In this document: piece after piece, positions 34,622 through 43,252 of the stretch
Layout: each line of letters begins with the position of its first letter
Position numbering within the stretch: the first letter of the stretch is position 1
Origin: Rhodocyclaceae bacterium
GTDB lineage: Bacteria > Pseudomonadota > Gammaproteobacteria > Burkholderiales > Rhodocyclaceae
DNA: 64,000 nucleotides
Assembly (NCBI GenBank): GCA_016718525.1
Contig: JADKDD010000002.1
Location: forward strand, 1,488,001-1,552,000
Direction of reading: 5' to 3'
Translations under genes and position numbers: made by a program
The notes under the pieces: model-generated
What the model saw: only the letters and a program-made list of their open reading frames with translations
Told to the model about the DNA's origin: nothing
Databases searched by the model: none

Positions 34622-35572
34622 ATGGAATTTTTCCGCATCAAGAGTGATATTCCCTTCATGCGCCACGCGCTGGTATTCAACATTATTTCGTTGGTTACCT
34701 TTTTGCTGGCCGTGTTTTTTTTGGCAAGTCGTGGGCTGCATTATTCGGTTGAGTTTACGGGCGGCACCTTGGTCGAAGCAAGCTATGCCGAGGCACCCAA
34801 CCTGGAAAGCATCCGCAAGCAACTTGAGTCAGGCGGGTTCAACGATATCCAGGTGCAAAACTTCGGTTCCTCGCGTGATGTCTTGATCCGCGTACCGTTG
34901 ACCAAAGACACCGAGACCTCAAAAGTTGGTGAGCGCGTCTTGGCGGCGATAACACCAGTTGGTGCCGGCAGTACGCCGTCAAGCGCTGCGCCAACGCTAA
35001 AACGAGTCGAATTTGTTGGTCCGCAAGTTGGTCGGGAGCTCGCCGAAGACGGTGCCTTGGCATTGCTCCTGGTTATTTTCGGTATTGTCGTTTATCTGGC
35101 AATTCGATTCGAATGGCGCTTCGCGGTTTCCGCGATCATTGCCAATTTGCACGACGTCGTCATTATCCTTGGCTTTTTTGCCCTGTTCCAGTGGGAGTTT
35201 TCGCTGCCAGTTTTGGCGGCAATCCTGGCTGTGCTTGGCTATTCAGTGAATGAGTCAGTGGTAGTGTTTGACCGGGTGCGAGAGACATTCAAGAAGAAGC
35301 GCGGCCTCACTACTCCTCAAGTACTAGACCATGCGATTACGAGCACCATATCGCGAACGATCATTACCCACGGGTCCACCCAAATGATGGTCACTTCAAT
35401 GTTGATCTTTGGTGGGCCGACCTTGCACTATTTTGCCTTGGCATTAACGATCGGGATCCTGTTCGGTATCTATTCGTCAGTCTTGGTCGCTAGCCCGCTT
35501 GTCATGTGGCTAGGTGTATCGCGTGAGCAGTTCGTTCAGGTTAAGGTGGAGAAGCAAGAAGCGGTAGTCTGA
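34622..35572 (+). CDS. secF: Protein translocase subunit SecF, with repeat insertion
   Basis: Partner of SecD in protein export, 316 residues with six membrane helices. VEFTGGTLVEASY lies in the periplasmic domain, and GYSVNESVVVFDRVRETFK is the conserved proton-path region. At residues 112-120 a dispersed repeat copy encodes PVGAGSTPS, between VLAAI and LKRVEFVGPQVGREL. Typical betaproteobacterial SecF has about eight residues in this loop and this one has about fifteen, so the repeat looks like a small in-frame insertion in a tolerated periplasmic loop. Confidence 0.96.
   Translation: MEFFRIKSDIPFMRHALVFNIISLVTFLLAVFFLASRGLHYSVEFTGGTLVEASYAEAPNLESIRKQLESGGFNDIQVQNFGSSRDVLIRVPLTKDTETSKVGERVLAAITPVGAGSTPSSAAPTLKRVEFVGPQVGRELAEDGALALLLVIFGIVVYLAIRFEWRFAVSAIIANLHDVVIILGFFALFQWEFSLPVLAAILAVLGYSVNESVVVFDRVRETFKKKRGLTTPQVLDHAITSTISRTIITHGSTQMMVTSMLIFGGPTLHYFALALTIGILFGIYSSVLVASPLVMWLGVSREQFVQVKVEKQEAVV
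34955..34980 (+). repeat. Dispersed 26-bp repeat, copy E (inside secF, sense)
   Basis: CCAGTTGGTGCCGGC, then AGT, then ACGCCGTC. It is read in frame as PVGAGSTPS in the periplasmic domain of SecF. Confidence 0.85.
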
Positions 35573-35596
35573 CGCTGCTGCGAATCGCTGACCAAT

Positions 35597-35986
35597 CTAA
35601 TCAGAGATAGCGGCGGAATTTAACGGATCATCGGCAGCTGTGGCAACCGGTGTATCGTCATGCGTAATTGCGAATTGATGGCGAACACGCAGCATCCCAT
35701 GGTTTTCACTGACCATCGCCAATAACCGATCAATATTGGGGTGTTTGCCTGGATTTGCCCTTGCATCGTCAGCATGCTCGGCAAATAGTTCCAGACCTTT
35801 TCTTGCAGCATCAACCGTGATAGCGCCAAAAATCTGACCAAGGTGGTTGTAGACGGCAAGTGAGCCGGATTGCCCGGGTCGGTTCTCAATTCTCGCCATC
35901 GTGGAACCGTCAGTGGCGATAAGTTCCAATCCTGCCAGGTGAGAAATTCGCGGCATTTGTTTGAGGTTGGTTGCAAAACTCGACAT
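35597..35986 (-). CDS. DUF2322-like hypothetical protein
   Basis: Cytosolic protein of 129 residues and unknown function. The conserved-looking parts, GSLAVYNHLGQIFGAITVDAARKGLELFAEH and DARANPGKHPNIDRLL (the first abbreviated in mind to its core GSLAVYNHLGQ), resemble DUF2322 proteins. The last 25 residues look like a variable tail. Its ATG overlaps the last base of the purB stop, so it is probably co-translated with purB. It is convergent with secF, with 24 bases between. Confidence 0.75.
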   Translation of the reverse strand: MSSFATNLKQMPRISHLAGLELIATDGSTMARIENRPGQSGSLAVYNHLGQIFGAITVDAARKGLELFAEHADDARANPGKHPNIDRLLAMVSENHGMLRVRHQFAITHDDTPVATAADDPLNSAAISD

Positions 35987-37353
35987 TAAATTCTCCGTGC
36001 AAGTTCAGTAGCAAGTCCGATGTACGTGGCCGGTGTCATCGCGAGTAGCCGTTGTTTCGCTTCGTCGGGAATTGCCAACGAACGAATGAAATCGCGCAAT
36101 GCCGCCGGCTCAATGCCTTTGCCGCGGGTGAGTTCCTTGAGCTGTTCATAAGGATTTTCTACTCCGTAACGCCTCATCACCGTTTGTACCGGTTCGGCAA
36201 GAAGCTCCCATGCATTATCCAAATCAGCGCTCAGCCTCTGCGGATTGGCCTCCAGCTTGTTCAGTCCCCGTAGCGTTGAATCGAGTGCCAACAGTGTATA
36301 GCCGAATGCGACGCCTAAATTGCGCAGCACAGTCGAGTCTGACAAGTCACGCTGTAAGCGCGAAATTGGCAGCTTCTCTGCAAGATGGCGCAATAAGGAA
36401 TTGGCAAGGCCGAGATTTCCCTCGGAATTTTCGAAATCAATCGGGTTAACTTTGTGTGGCATGGTTGATGACCCTACCTCACCATCCTTAAGCCGTTGTT
36501 TGAAATAACCTAAAGAAATGTATTGCCAAATATCTCTGTCTGCATCGATCAGAATTGTGTTGAAGCGCGCGACTGCATCGAACAACTCCGCCATTGCATC
36601 GTGTGGTTCGATTTGTATGGTGTAAGGATTGAATTCCAATCCGAAACTTTCAATGAATCGGCGGTTAAGTTCCTCCCAATCCAGTTCCGGATATGCAGCA
36701 ATGTGAGCGTTGTAGTTGCCGACGGCGCCATTAAACTTTGCAGTCAGTGATACCGATGCCACCTTACTGCGCGCGCGTAGCAAGCGCGCGGCAATATTGG
36801 CCATTTCCTTGCCCAATGTGGTTGGCGTTGCGCTCTGCCCGTGTGTGTGTGCCATCATCGGTATCGAGGCATGCTGGTGGGCCAGCTCCCGAAATCGCTC
36901 AATGGTTCGATCGCAGGCGGGCAACAAAACGGCCTTGATTGCATCCTTTAACATCAGCGCATGGGCGACATTATTAATGTCTTCGGACGTACATCCGAAA
37001 TGAATGAATTCACGAACAGCCACCGCTTCGTGGCTTGAAGCCATTCGTTCCTTTAGCCAATATTCCATGGCCTTGACGTCATGGTTGGTACGCGCTTCAA
37101 TCATTTTGATCGCGTCAGCATCGGACTCTGAGAAATCAGCGACAACCGAATCAAGTTCTTGAATGGTCGATGCCGAAAAGCTCGGGCACTCACGGATGTC
37201 GGGTGAGTTGGCCAGGGCTTTCAGCCACTCAATCTCCACTCGGACGCGGTTCCTGATGAGCCCGTATTCCGAGAGAAATTGGCGTAGTTCGCCCACTTTG
37301 GTTGAGTATCGGCCGTCAAGTGGCGAGAGCGCTGTGAGAGTTGAAATAGACAT
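35986..37353 (-). CDS. purB: Adenylosuccinate lyase
   Basis: Acts twice in purine synthesis, releasing fumarate from SAICAR and from adenylosuccinate. The 455 residues are full length. The fumarase/aspartase-family signature SSTMPHKVNPIDFENSEGNL lies near residue 295, with the catalytic serine in its flexible loop. MMAHTHGQSATPTTLGKE contains a catalytic histidine. It is divergent from the glutathione transferase gene, with 135 bases between. Confidence 0.97.
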   Translation of the reverse strand: MSISTLTALSPLDGRYSTKVGELRQFLSEYGLIRNRVRVEIEWLKALANSPDIRECPSFSASTIQELDSVVADFSESDADAIKMIEARTNHDVKAMEYWLKERMASSHEAVAVREFIHFGCTSEDINNVAHALMLKDAIKAVLLPACDRTIERFRELAHQHASIPMMAHTHGQSATPTTLGKEMANIAARLLRARSKVASVSLTAKFNGAVGNYNAHIAAYPELDWEELNRRFIESFGLEFNPYTIQIEPHDAMAELFDAVARFNTILIDADRDIWQYISLGYFKQRLKDGEVGSSTMPHKVNPIDFENSEGNLGLANSLLRHLAEKLPISRLQRDLSDSTVLRNLGVAFGYTLLALDSTLRGLNKLEANPQRLSADLDNAWELLAEPVQTVMRRYGVENPYEQLKELTRGKGIEPAALRDFIRSLAIPDEAKQRLLAMTPATYIGLATELARRI

Positions 37354-37488
37354 AAATTACATGAGCTTAAGGAGGCGGCTGAAAAACGCCATGGGCTGCA
37401 AGTTTAACCTGCCCGAAACTGGTTGGTACGGTCGCGCATGATATAGTCTTCGTTCCTAATTGTAGATATAAGTTCACGCCGAAATCCA

Positions 37489-38097
37489 ATGAAACTGATC
37501 GGATCGCTTACCAGCCCGTATGTCCGCAAGGTGAGGATCGTACTCGCCGAAAAAAAGCTCGAGTGCGCGTTTGAATTGAAATCCCCATGGGAACCAGAAT
37601 CGGAAATCACAAGCATGAATCCTTTGGGCAAAGTTCCGGTATTGATGCTGGATGACTCTACGCCGCTGTATGACTCGCGCGTCATTGTGGAATACCTTGA
37701 TTCGACAACCGCGAACAACCGGTTGATTCCTGCCAACGGGCGTGAACGTTTGATGGTGCGTCGTTGGGAAGCGTTGGCAGATGGAATAAATGACGCCGCC
37801 GTTAGTGTCTTTCTCGAAAACAAACGCCCGGCTGCGCAACAAAGTTCCGACTGGATTACACGCCAACAATTAAAAGTATCTCTCGGTATCAAGGCGATGT
37901 CTGATGACCTCGGTGCGCATGCATGGTGTCACGCCAAGGGATTTAGTCTGGCCGACATTGCCGTCGGCGTTACGCTTGGATACCTTGAATTTCGCCTTCC
38001 CGAGAACCGATGGCGAGGACAGTACCCAAATCTGGCGAAGCTGTACAACAAGCTAATGTTGCGATCGGCATTCGCCGAAACCATACCGGTCGCGTGA
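37489..38097 (+). CDS. Glutathione S-transferase family protein
   Basis: Predicted cytosolic GST of 202 residues. The N-terminal thioredoxin-like domain begins MKLIGSLTSPYVRKVRIVLAEK, with the likely catalytic serine at about residue 9, and contains NPLGKVPVL with the cis-proline and DDSTPLYDSRVIVEYLD binding glutathione. The C-terminal helical domain includes GFSLADIAVGVTLGYL. The substrate is unknown. It lies alone between purB and a minus-strand operon. Confidence 0.92.
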   Translation: MKLIGSLTSPYVRKVRIVLAEKKLECAFELKSPWEPESEITSMNPLGKVPVLMLDDSTPLYDSRVIVEYLDSTTANNRLIPANGRERLMVRRWEALADGINDAAVSVFLENKRPAAQQSSDWITRQQLKVSLGIKAMSDDLGAHAWCHAKGFSLADIAVGVTLGYLEFRLPENRWRGQYPNLAKLYNKLMLRSAFAETIPVA

Positions 38098-38125
38098 AAC
38101 TCGGTGCCTGCCGGGCAAGCAATGG

Positions 38126-38614
38126 TTAGCGTTGCTTTCTAGCGTCGAGTTCCTTGGTGACGTATTCCAATAAATTTTGTTTTGCGCTGGCAGTCAATGC
38201 TGCGCCGAGTTTTTCATTGAACTCACCAACCAAGGCATTGATGGTCGCCGTAAGCTCTGATTCGACCCACTTGTCAATTGCAGATGCGACTACTTGAGGT
38301 TCATGATCATCAACCCTCGAACGACCTGCCACTGAAACTCCCGAAGCCAAATTCGATGTTTCGACAACTTCGGTCAACAACGGCAGGTCATCCGTCGGCG
38401 CATCCGCATCCCCTGATTCAGTCGTCTGCACGGGTCGATCAGCGCCAGCGACGAACACTCGATGCCGCCGCATCAGCGCATCTGCCTGACTAAGAAGCGC
38501 CTGTGTTTCGTCCGTGACTGGGCTTGCGAGGGCGCGCGGATGGGTCGTACGGTTAGACGAAGTTGGCGATAAGGCTGAAAGCGAATCGTCAGATGGAAAT
38601 TGATCAGAACTCAC
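38126..38614 (-). CDS. Hypothetical protein downstream of holC (DUF2486-like)
   Basis: Protein of 162 residues. The first 90 residues are Ser/Asp/Pro-rich and probably disordered. They contain DLPLLTEVVETS, similar to the xIPVLTEVV motif I associate with DUF2486 proteins of Burkholderiales. The C-terminal 60 residues are helical (SAIDKWVESELTATINALVGEF). Its ATG overlaps the holC stop (ATGA). The function is unknown and the family assignment tentative. Confidence 0.65.
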   Translation of the reverse strand: MSSDQFPSDDSLSALSPTSSNRTTHPRALASPVTDETQALLSQADALMRRHRVFVAGADRPVQTTESGDADAPTDDLPLLTEVVETSNLASGVSVAGRSRVDDHEPQVVASAIDKWVESELTATINALVGEFNEKLGAALTASAKQNLLEYVTKELDARKQR

Positions 38615-39039
38615 GCTAGCGGATCCTGTTCTATGTTACGGGTTTCGATTTCAAATCCTGCTGCCTGATAGGCGCGAAAACGACTGCGCCCTTCTGTCCT
38701 CGCGGCATGATCTTGACCTACGATCTCGACAAGATGTTCGATTTCCTCAACTTGAGGTGGAACTACAGCCGACAAGTTCAGCAAAATCGACTTCGGCCAC
38801 CGGGCGGGTGGACTTTTGAACAGGACAATGGGCGTTTCGCTACTCAAAATGTTGTTACTCTCACAATGTGCGGTAAAGCCAACTGGCGCCTGCTCCCACA
38901 GCAGGCGATCAAGACGAGTAGCATCCTCTAAATCGGGCACAAACACAGCGATTCCGCGGGCCTTTTGCTGCAAGCTTAACCAAATTGCCGCGGCGCGGAT
39001 ACGGTCAGTCGCATCATGAAAAAACATGACTCGACTCAT
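38611..39039 (-). CDS. holC: DNA polymerase III chi subunit
   Basis: Accessory subunit linking the clamp loader to single-strand binding protein, 142 residues. ATRLDRLLWEQAPVGFTAHC and PIVLFKSPPARWPKSILLNLS followed by VPPQVEEIEHLVEIV are typical of HolC. The ATG at 39039 (MSRVMFFHDATDRI) gives the family's normal start. It follows pepA by 10 bases, a pairing widespread in proteobacteria. Confidence 0.9.
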   Translation of the reverse strand: MSRVMFFHDATDRIRAAAIWLSLQQKARGIAVFVPDLEDATRLDRLLWEQAPVGFTAHCESNNILSSETPIVLFKSPPARWPKSILLNLSAVVPPQVEEIEHLVEIVGQDHAARTEGRSRFRAYQAAGFEIETRNIEQDPLA

Positions 39040-39049
39040 ACTGTGGTCA

Positions 39050-40567
39050 CTAGGATCGCTTGCGGGAAATGTTCTTTTCCATCCCTGCACGCGCTATTAG
39101 AAAATGTGTCAACAGCGGGACAGGGCGACCCGTTGCACCCTTTTCCTTACCGGATTTCCAGGCGGTACCAGCAATGTCCAAGTGAGCCCAGGTATATTTT
39201 TCAGTGAAACTGGAAAGGAAACGGGCTGCCGTTATTGAGCCGCCGGCACGTCCGGCAATATTTGCCAAATCAGCAAAATTGCTCTTCAAGCCTTCGTGAT
39301 ACTCAACCCATAAGGGCATCTGCCATGCTCTATCTCCGGATATTTGACCCGCGTCGAGCAACTCTGCCGCAAAAGCATCGTCATTGGAATACAGGCCGCT
39401 GGCGACATGTCCCAAAGCAATGACACAAGCACCAGTAAGGGTGGCAATATCAACAACGCATGCTGGATCAAATCGTTCAGCATAGGTCAGGGCGTCACAC
39501 AGAACCAATCGACCTTCTGCGTCGGTATTCAAAATTTCGATGGTCAGTCCGGCGAGTGAAGTGACGATATCTCCTGGCTTCGTTGCTTTGCTTCCAGGCA
39601 TATTCTCCGCTGCCGCAATGATGCCTATAAGGTTGATTGGCAGTTTTAGCAGTGCGGCTGCTTTCATCGTGCCAAGCACACTGCCAGCGCCGCACATGTC
39701 GTATTTCATTTCGTCCATTTCCGGACCAGGTTTCAAGGAAATCCCGCCGGTATCGAACGTGATGCCTTTGCCGACAAGAACCACCGGCTTCTCGTTCTTC
39801 TTGCCAAGCATATGATGAAGAACGATGAGTTTTGGGGGTTCATGCGAGCCGCGCGCAACTGACAGCAGCGTGTTCATTCCAAGTGCCGCCATTTCATCGC
39901 GGTCAAGTACCTGAACGTCCAACTTAAATTCCTTAGCCAGCGCCATCGCCTGCTCAGCGAGGTAGCTTGGCGTACACATGTTCCCCGGAAGATTTCCCAG
40001 GTCTTTAGTGAAGTTCGATCCGATTGCCATAGCCTCACCCTGTGCCAAACCATGGTTTGCCAGTTTCACATCGTTCGAACGACTAAAAATGAAGTCCACC
40101 TTCTTTAGCGACTGCTTAGCTGGACTGGGCTTGGACTTCAGGCTGTCAAATCGATAACAAGCCTCGTGTGTGACCAGAGTCGCCTGTCGCGCGCGCCACG
40201 CAGCGTCATGTTTTCTGACCTTCAAATCGGTAAGAAAAATCGCTGCGTCTTCGCCGCCTAGGGAATTCAACAGTTTGATCGCCGCAGAAATTGCCGTGCG
40301 GAATGCGGATTCCGTGAACGACTTTTCGTTGCCCAAACCAACCAACAGCACTCGCGACGATTCAATGCCGGCAACCCCATGGAGTAATAAGGTAGTTCCA
40401 AGTTTGCCGTCCATGTCCCCTTGATGAAGCAACTTGGTCAGAAATTTTTTCGAAACATCATCAATGCGTGCAGCTGCATCTGAGAGCTTGCTGTTTGCAT
40501 AGACTCCGACAACCACGCACGCGCTGCGCAGTTTTTCTGGGTTACCACTCTTTATGCTAAATTTCAC
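39050..40567 (-). CDS. pepA: Leucyl aminopeptidase (cytosol aminopeptidase)
   Basis: M17 metallopeptidase releasing N-terminal residues; in E. coli PepA also binds DNA. The 505 residues are full length. The metal-binding and catalytic region includes VGKGITFDTGGISLKPG, DMCGAGSVLGTM and the M17 signature NTDAEGRLVLCDAL. It heads pepA-holC-hypothetical and is divergent from lptF, with 111 bases between. Confidence 0.97.
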   Translation of the reverse strand: MKFSIKSGNPEKLRSACVVVGVYANSKLSDAAARIDDVSKKFLTKLLHQGDMDGKLGTTLLLHGVAGIESSRVLLVGLGNEKSFTESAFRTAISAAIKLLNSLGGEDAAIFLTDLKVRKHDAAWRARQATLVTHEACYRFDSLKSKPSPAKQSLKKVDFIFSRSNDVKLANHGLAQGEAMAIGSNFTKDLGNLPGNMCTPSYLAEQAMALAKEFKLDVQVLDRDEMAALGMNTLLSVARGSHEPPKLIVLHHMLGKKNEKPVVLVGKGITFDTGGISLKPGPEMDEMKYDMCGAGSVLGTMKAAALLKLPINLIGIIAAAENMPGSKATKPGDIVTSLAGLTIEILNTDAEGRLVLCDALTYAERFDPACVVDIATLTGACVIALGHVASGLYSNDDAFAAELLDAGQISGDRAWQMPLWVEYHEGLKSNFADLANIAGRAGGSITAARFLSSFTEKYTWAHLDIAGTAWKSGKEKGATGRPVPLLTHFLIARAGMEKNISRKRS

Positions 40568-40678
40568 CGCTAGCTCCCGTTTGGTTGATGAAACTATGTG
40601 TCAGTCCGTTAAAGTTCTTACACCAATCCGTCTGATTATCGTCGGAAGTTTTCAATCAAGTCAAAAAACTCTGTCTTG

Positions 40679-41764
40679 ATGAAGATTTACGAGCGCGCCG
40701 CAAGACGCGAATTCATCTCCAACGCAACAGCGATTTTCGTAGTCCTGTTTGCAGTCATGCTGTCTACCCAACTGATTCGACTGCTTTCTCGGGCGGCAGG
40801 TGGGAAAATTGCCCCAGAGTCGGTTATCGCGTTGTTAGGTTTTGGTTCAATTGGTTACATGGCGATTTTGCTGTCGCTAACGCTGTTCATCGCAGTTTTG
40901 ATGACCATCTCAAGGTGGTATCAAGACTCCGAGATGGTGATCTGGTTGTCGGCAGGCATTCCCTTAACAACTTGGGTGCGCCCCGTATTGGTTTTCGCGG
41001 CACCGATTCTGGTCTTGATCACTGTTTTGTCATTGTTCCTGGCGCCGTGGGCAGCTGAACGAAGCGAGCTGTATCGACAACGAATGGATCATCGAGATGA
41101 CGTGAGTCGTTTGGCACCTGGCACATTCAATGAGTCGAGCTCGACGGATCGCGTGTTTTTTGTCGAGGAAGCACCCGGAACCCAAGATTTGGTGAAGAAC
41201 GTTTTCGTAAGTTCGGTGCAACACCAACGCCTTGGAGTAATTGCGACAGCACGTGGACGAACCGAGACGGCGGCAAATGGCGATCGGTTTCTTGTGCTCG
41301 AAAATGGCCGTCGCTACGAAGGCGAGCCAGGCAGCCCGGAATACCGAGTGATGGAATTTGACCGTTATGCATTTCGGATCGAAACCAAGGACCTCGCTGA
41401 GCAGGATGTTTCCCCACGTGGGCGCCCGATGTGGGACTTGATAACTGACCCCAAGAACTCTCATCTTGCCGAGTTGCTTTGGCGGATCGGGTTGCCAGTT
41501 ACCGCACTTATTCTTGCGCTCCTGGCAATACCTTTGGCTTATGTGAATCCGCGAGCTGGTCGCGCCACCAATTTAATCATTGCCATACTAGCTTACATGA
41601 TTTACAACAATTTCTTGTCGGTCAGCCAAGCATGGGTCGGGCAAGGGAAAATGCCGTTCTGGCTTGGTGTCAGCGCAGTTCACGTATTGATGTTGTTGGT
41701 ATTGATTGTCCTCTTTGTTGCGCGGCAAAATCCCTTGCTGCTTGCCCGGCGCGCTTGGTCGTGA
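40679..41764 (+). CDS. lptF: LPS export ABC transporter permease LptF
   Basis: One of the two permeases of the LptB2FG complex, which extracts lipopolysaccharide from the inner membrane. The 361 residues start at the ATG at 40679; a TTG one codon before is less likely. It has six membrane helices with a periplasmic jellyroll between helices 3 and 4 (about 130-255). ERAARREFISNATAIF and SMVIWLSAGIPL-type segments are conserved. Its TGA overlaps the lptG GTG by four bases. Confidence 0.95.
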   Translation: MKIYERAARREFISNATAIFVVLFAVMLSTQLIRLLSRAAGGKIAPESVIALLGFGSIGYMAILLSLTLFIAVLMTISRWYQDSEMVIWLSAGIPLTTWVRPVLVFAAPILVLITVLSLFLAPWAAERSELYRQRMDHRDDVSRLAPGTFNESSSTDRVFFVEEAPGTQDLVKNVFVSSVQHQRLGVIATARGRTETAANGDRFLVLENGRRYEGEPGSPEYRVMEFDRYAFRIETKDLAEQDVSPRGRPMWDLITDPKNSHLAELLWRIGLPVTALILALLAIPLAYVNPRAGRATNLIIAILAYMIYNNFLSVSQAWVGQGKMPFWLGVSAVHVLMLLVLIVLFVARQNPLLLARRAWS

Positions 41765-42834
41765 GAGTGTTCGAACGACATCTGGCGCGCGAAATATACC
41801 TCGCCACTGCGTTGGTCACCCTTGCGTTTCTGACCCTGTTTGGATTCTTTGACTTAATCGCGGAACTTACTTTTTTAGGGAAGGGCGGCTATCGACTTCT
41901 CGACGCCATGGGTTTTGTCGTGATGACATTGCCCGGTCGCGCCTACGAGATTCTCCCGATTAGCGTTCTTATCGGGAGTTTGTACGCACTGACTCGGTTA
42001 GCGCGCGACTCAGAGATCACGGTGATGCGCGCATCGGGCCTTTCAACAACCGAATTCTTGACAGGTCTTATACGCATAGCCGCCGCGTTTGTATTGCTGA
42101 CGCTGGCACTTGGAGAACTTGTGGTTCCATACGCTGAAAAAACTGCACAAAGTATGCGACTACAAGCAATGGGTTCGCTGGTCGGGCAGAGTTTTCGTTC
42201 CGGTCTTTGGGTTAAAGATGAGCTTTCGTTCGTCAATGTTCGTGAAGTTTCTCCAACCGCTGGGTTGAAGGGGATCAGGATTTACCAGTTTGATACCGAA
42301 TTTCGTTTGCAGTCGATTACCGAGGCAGAAAGTGGAACCTATTTAGGTGATCAAAGATGGCGGCTTGCAAAGCTGGTGCGCACTGAATTTCACGCCGACC
42401 GCGCCCAGGTTGACCGACTGGAAGAGCTTACATGGAGTTCGGCTCTAAATCCGGAACTGGTTTCAGTCCTTTTGGTCAATCCGGATCGCATGTCGTTGCC
42501 AACGCTTTACCGTTACGTGACATTTCTTGATAACAACCAACAAAAGTCTACGCAATACGAAATTGCTTTGTGGAAGAAACTGATCTATCCCTTGGCCAGT
42601 ATGGTCATGATGATGCTGGCCCTGCCATTTGCTTACATGCAGGATCGAATGGGTAGCGTCAGTGTGAGAGTCTTCTCAGGCATCATGCTTGGAATCGGGT
42701 TTCACTTGCTTAATGGCCTGTTTGCTAGCCTCGGTGTCATTAACAACTGGACACCGTTTTACTCGGCGATAACCCCAAGTATTATTTTTCTGCTGGCAGG
42801 GGCATCGATGTTGTGGTGGGTAGAACGCCGGTAG
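41761..42834 (+). CDS. lptG: LPS export ABC transporter permease LptG
   Basis: Second LPS permease, 357 residues. The start is the GTG at 41761 in the GTGA overlap with lptF, which gives VRVFERHLAREIYLATALV; the frame is open upstream only as a shadow of lptF. DSEITVMRASGLSTTEFL is the conserved coupling helix to LptB, and the C-terminal helices include KLIYPLASMVMMMLALPFAY. The 3' end overlaps the convergent RDD gene by 53 bases. Confidence 0.95.
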   Translation: MRVFERHLAREIYLATALVTLAFLTLFGFFDLIAELTFLGKGGYRLLDAMGFVVMTLPGRAYEILPISVLIGSLYALTRLARDSEITVMRASGLSTTEFLTGLIRIAAAFVLLTLALGELVVPYAEKTAQSMRLQAMGSLVGQSFRSGLWVKDELSFVNVREVSPTAGLKGIRIYQFDTEFRLQSITEAESGTYLGDQRWRLAKLVRTEFHADRAQVDRLEELTWSSALNPELVSVLLVNPDRMSLPTLYRYVTFLDNNQQKSTQYEIALWKKLIYPLASMVMMMLALPFAYMQDRMGSVSVRVFSGIMLGIGFHLLNGLFASLGVINNWTPFYSAITPSIIFLLAGASMLWWVERR

Positions 42835-43249
42835 TCAATACGATTTGTGTGCCCGCCAGTCGGTCATGTAAAAACTGACGATCGCGGTCAACGAGTGCCC
42901 ATAGAATCCCGCCACCAAAAACCAGGAGGCTGGGCCAAGCAAGTAAATAGCGCAAGGTTGCCGACGCATATGAAGGTGGTTGGCCACGCATATCTGTGAG
43001 CTTGATCTTCCACGTCTGCATTGCCAGGGTTCGACCACCGTGGCGCCAGTACCAAATGAAGTAGATGCCGATCAAAACAAATACGTGCAACCACAACCAC
43101 GCCCCTGACACCATTAATCCGGTGATAAAGCCGAACAAGATGTGAGGAACAACGACCCCAACGATGAGTACGCCGAGCAACAGCAGGCTGTCGTAAAGCA
43201 TGCTACCAAGCCGGCGCCGAACCGTCGGTACGTCGTTGCGAGCACCCAT
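42782..43249 (-). CDS. RDD family membrane protein
   Basis: Predicted inner-membrane protein of 155 residues with about three helices. RRRLGSMLYDSLLLLGVLIV holds the RDD-family Arg and Asp region, and GGRTLAMQTWKIKL and RDRQFLHDRLAGTQIV are conserved family segments. The first ATG is at 43249; a TTG just before it is unlikely. Its last 17 codons overlap the end of lptG on the other strand. It follows the DUF3106 gene by 3 bases. The function is unknown. Confidence 0.9.
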   Translation of the reverse strand: MGARNDVPTVRRRLGSMLYDSLLLLGVLIVGVVVPHILFGFITGLMVSGAWLWLHVFVLIGIYFIWYWRHGGRTLAMQTWKIKLTDMRGQPPSYASATLRYLLAWPSLLVFGGGILWALVDRDRQFLHDRLAGTQIVLTTGVLPTTTSMPLPAEK

Positions 43250-43252
43250 CAA

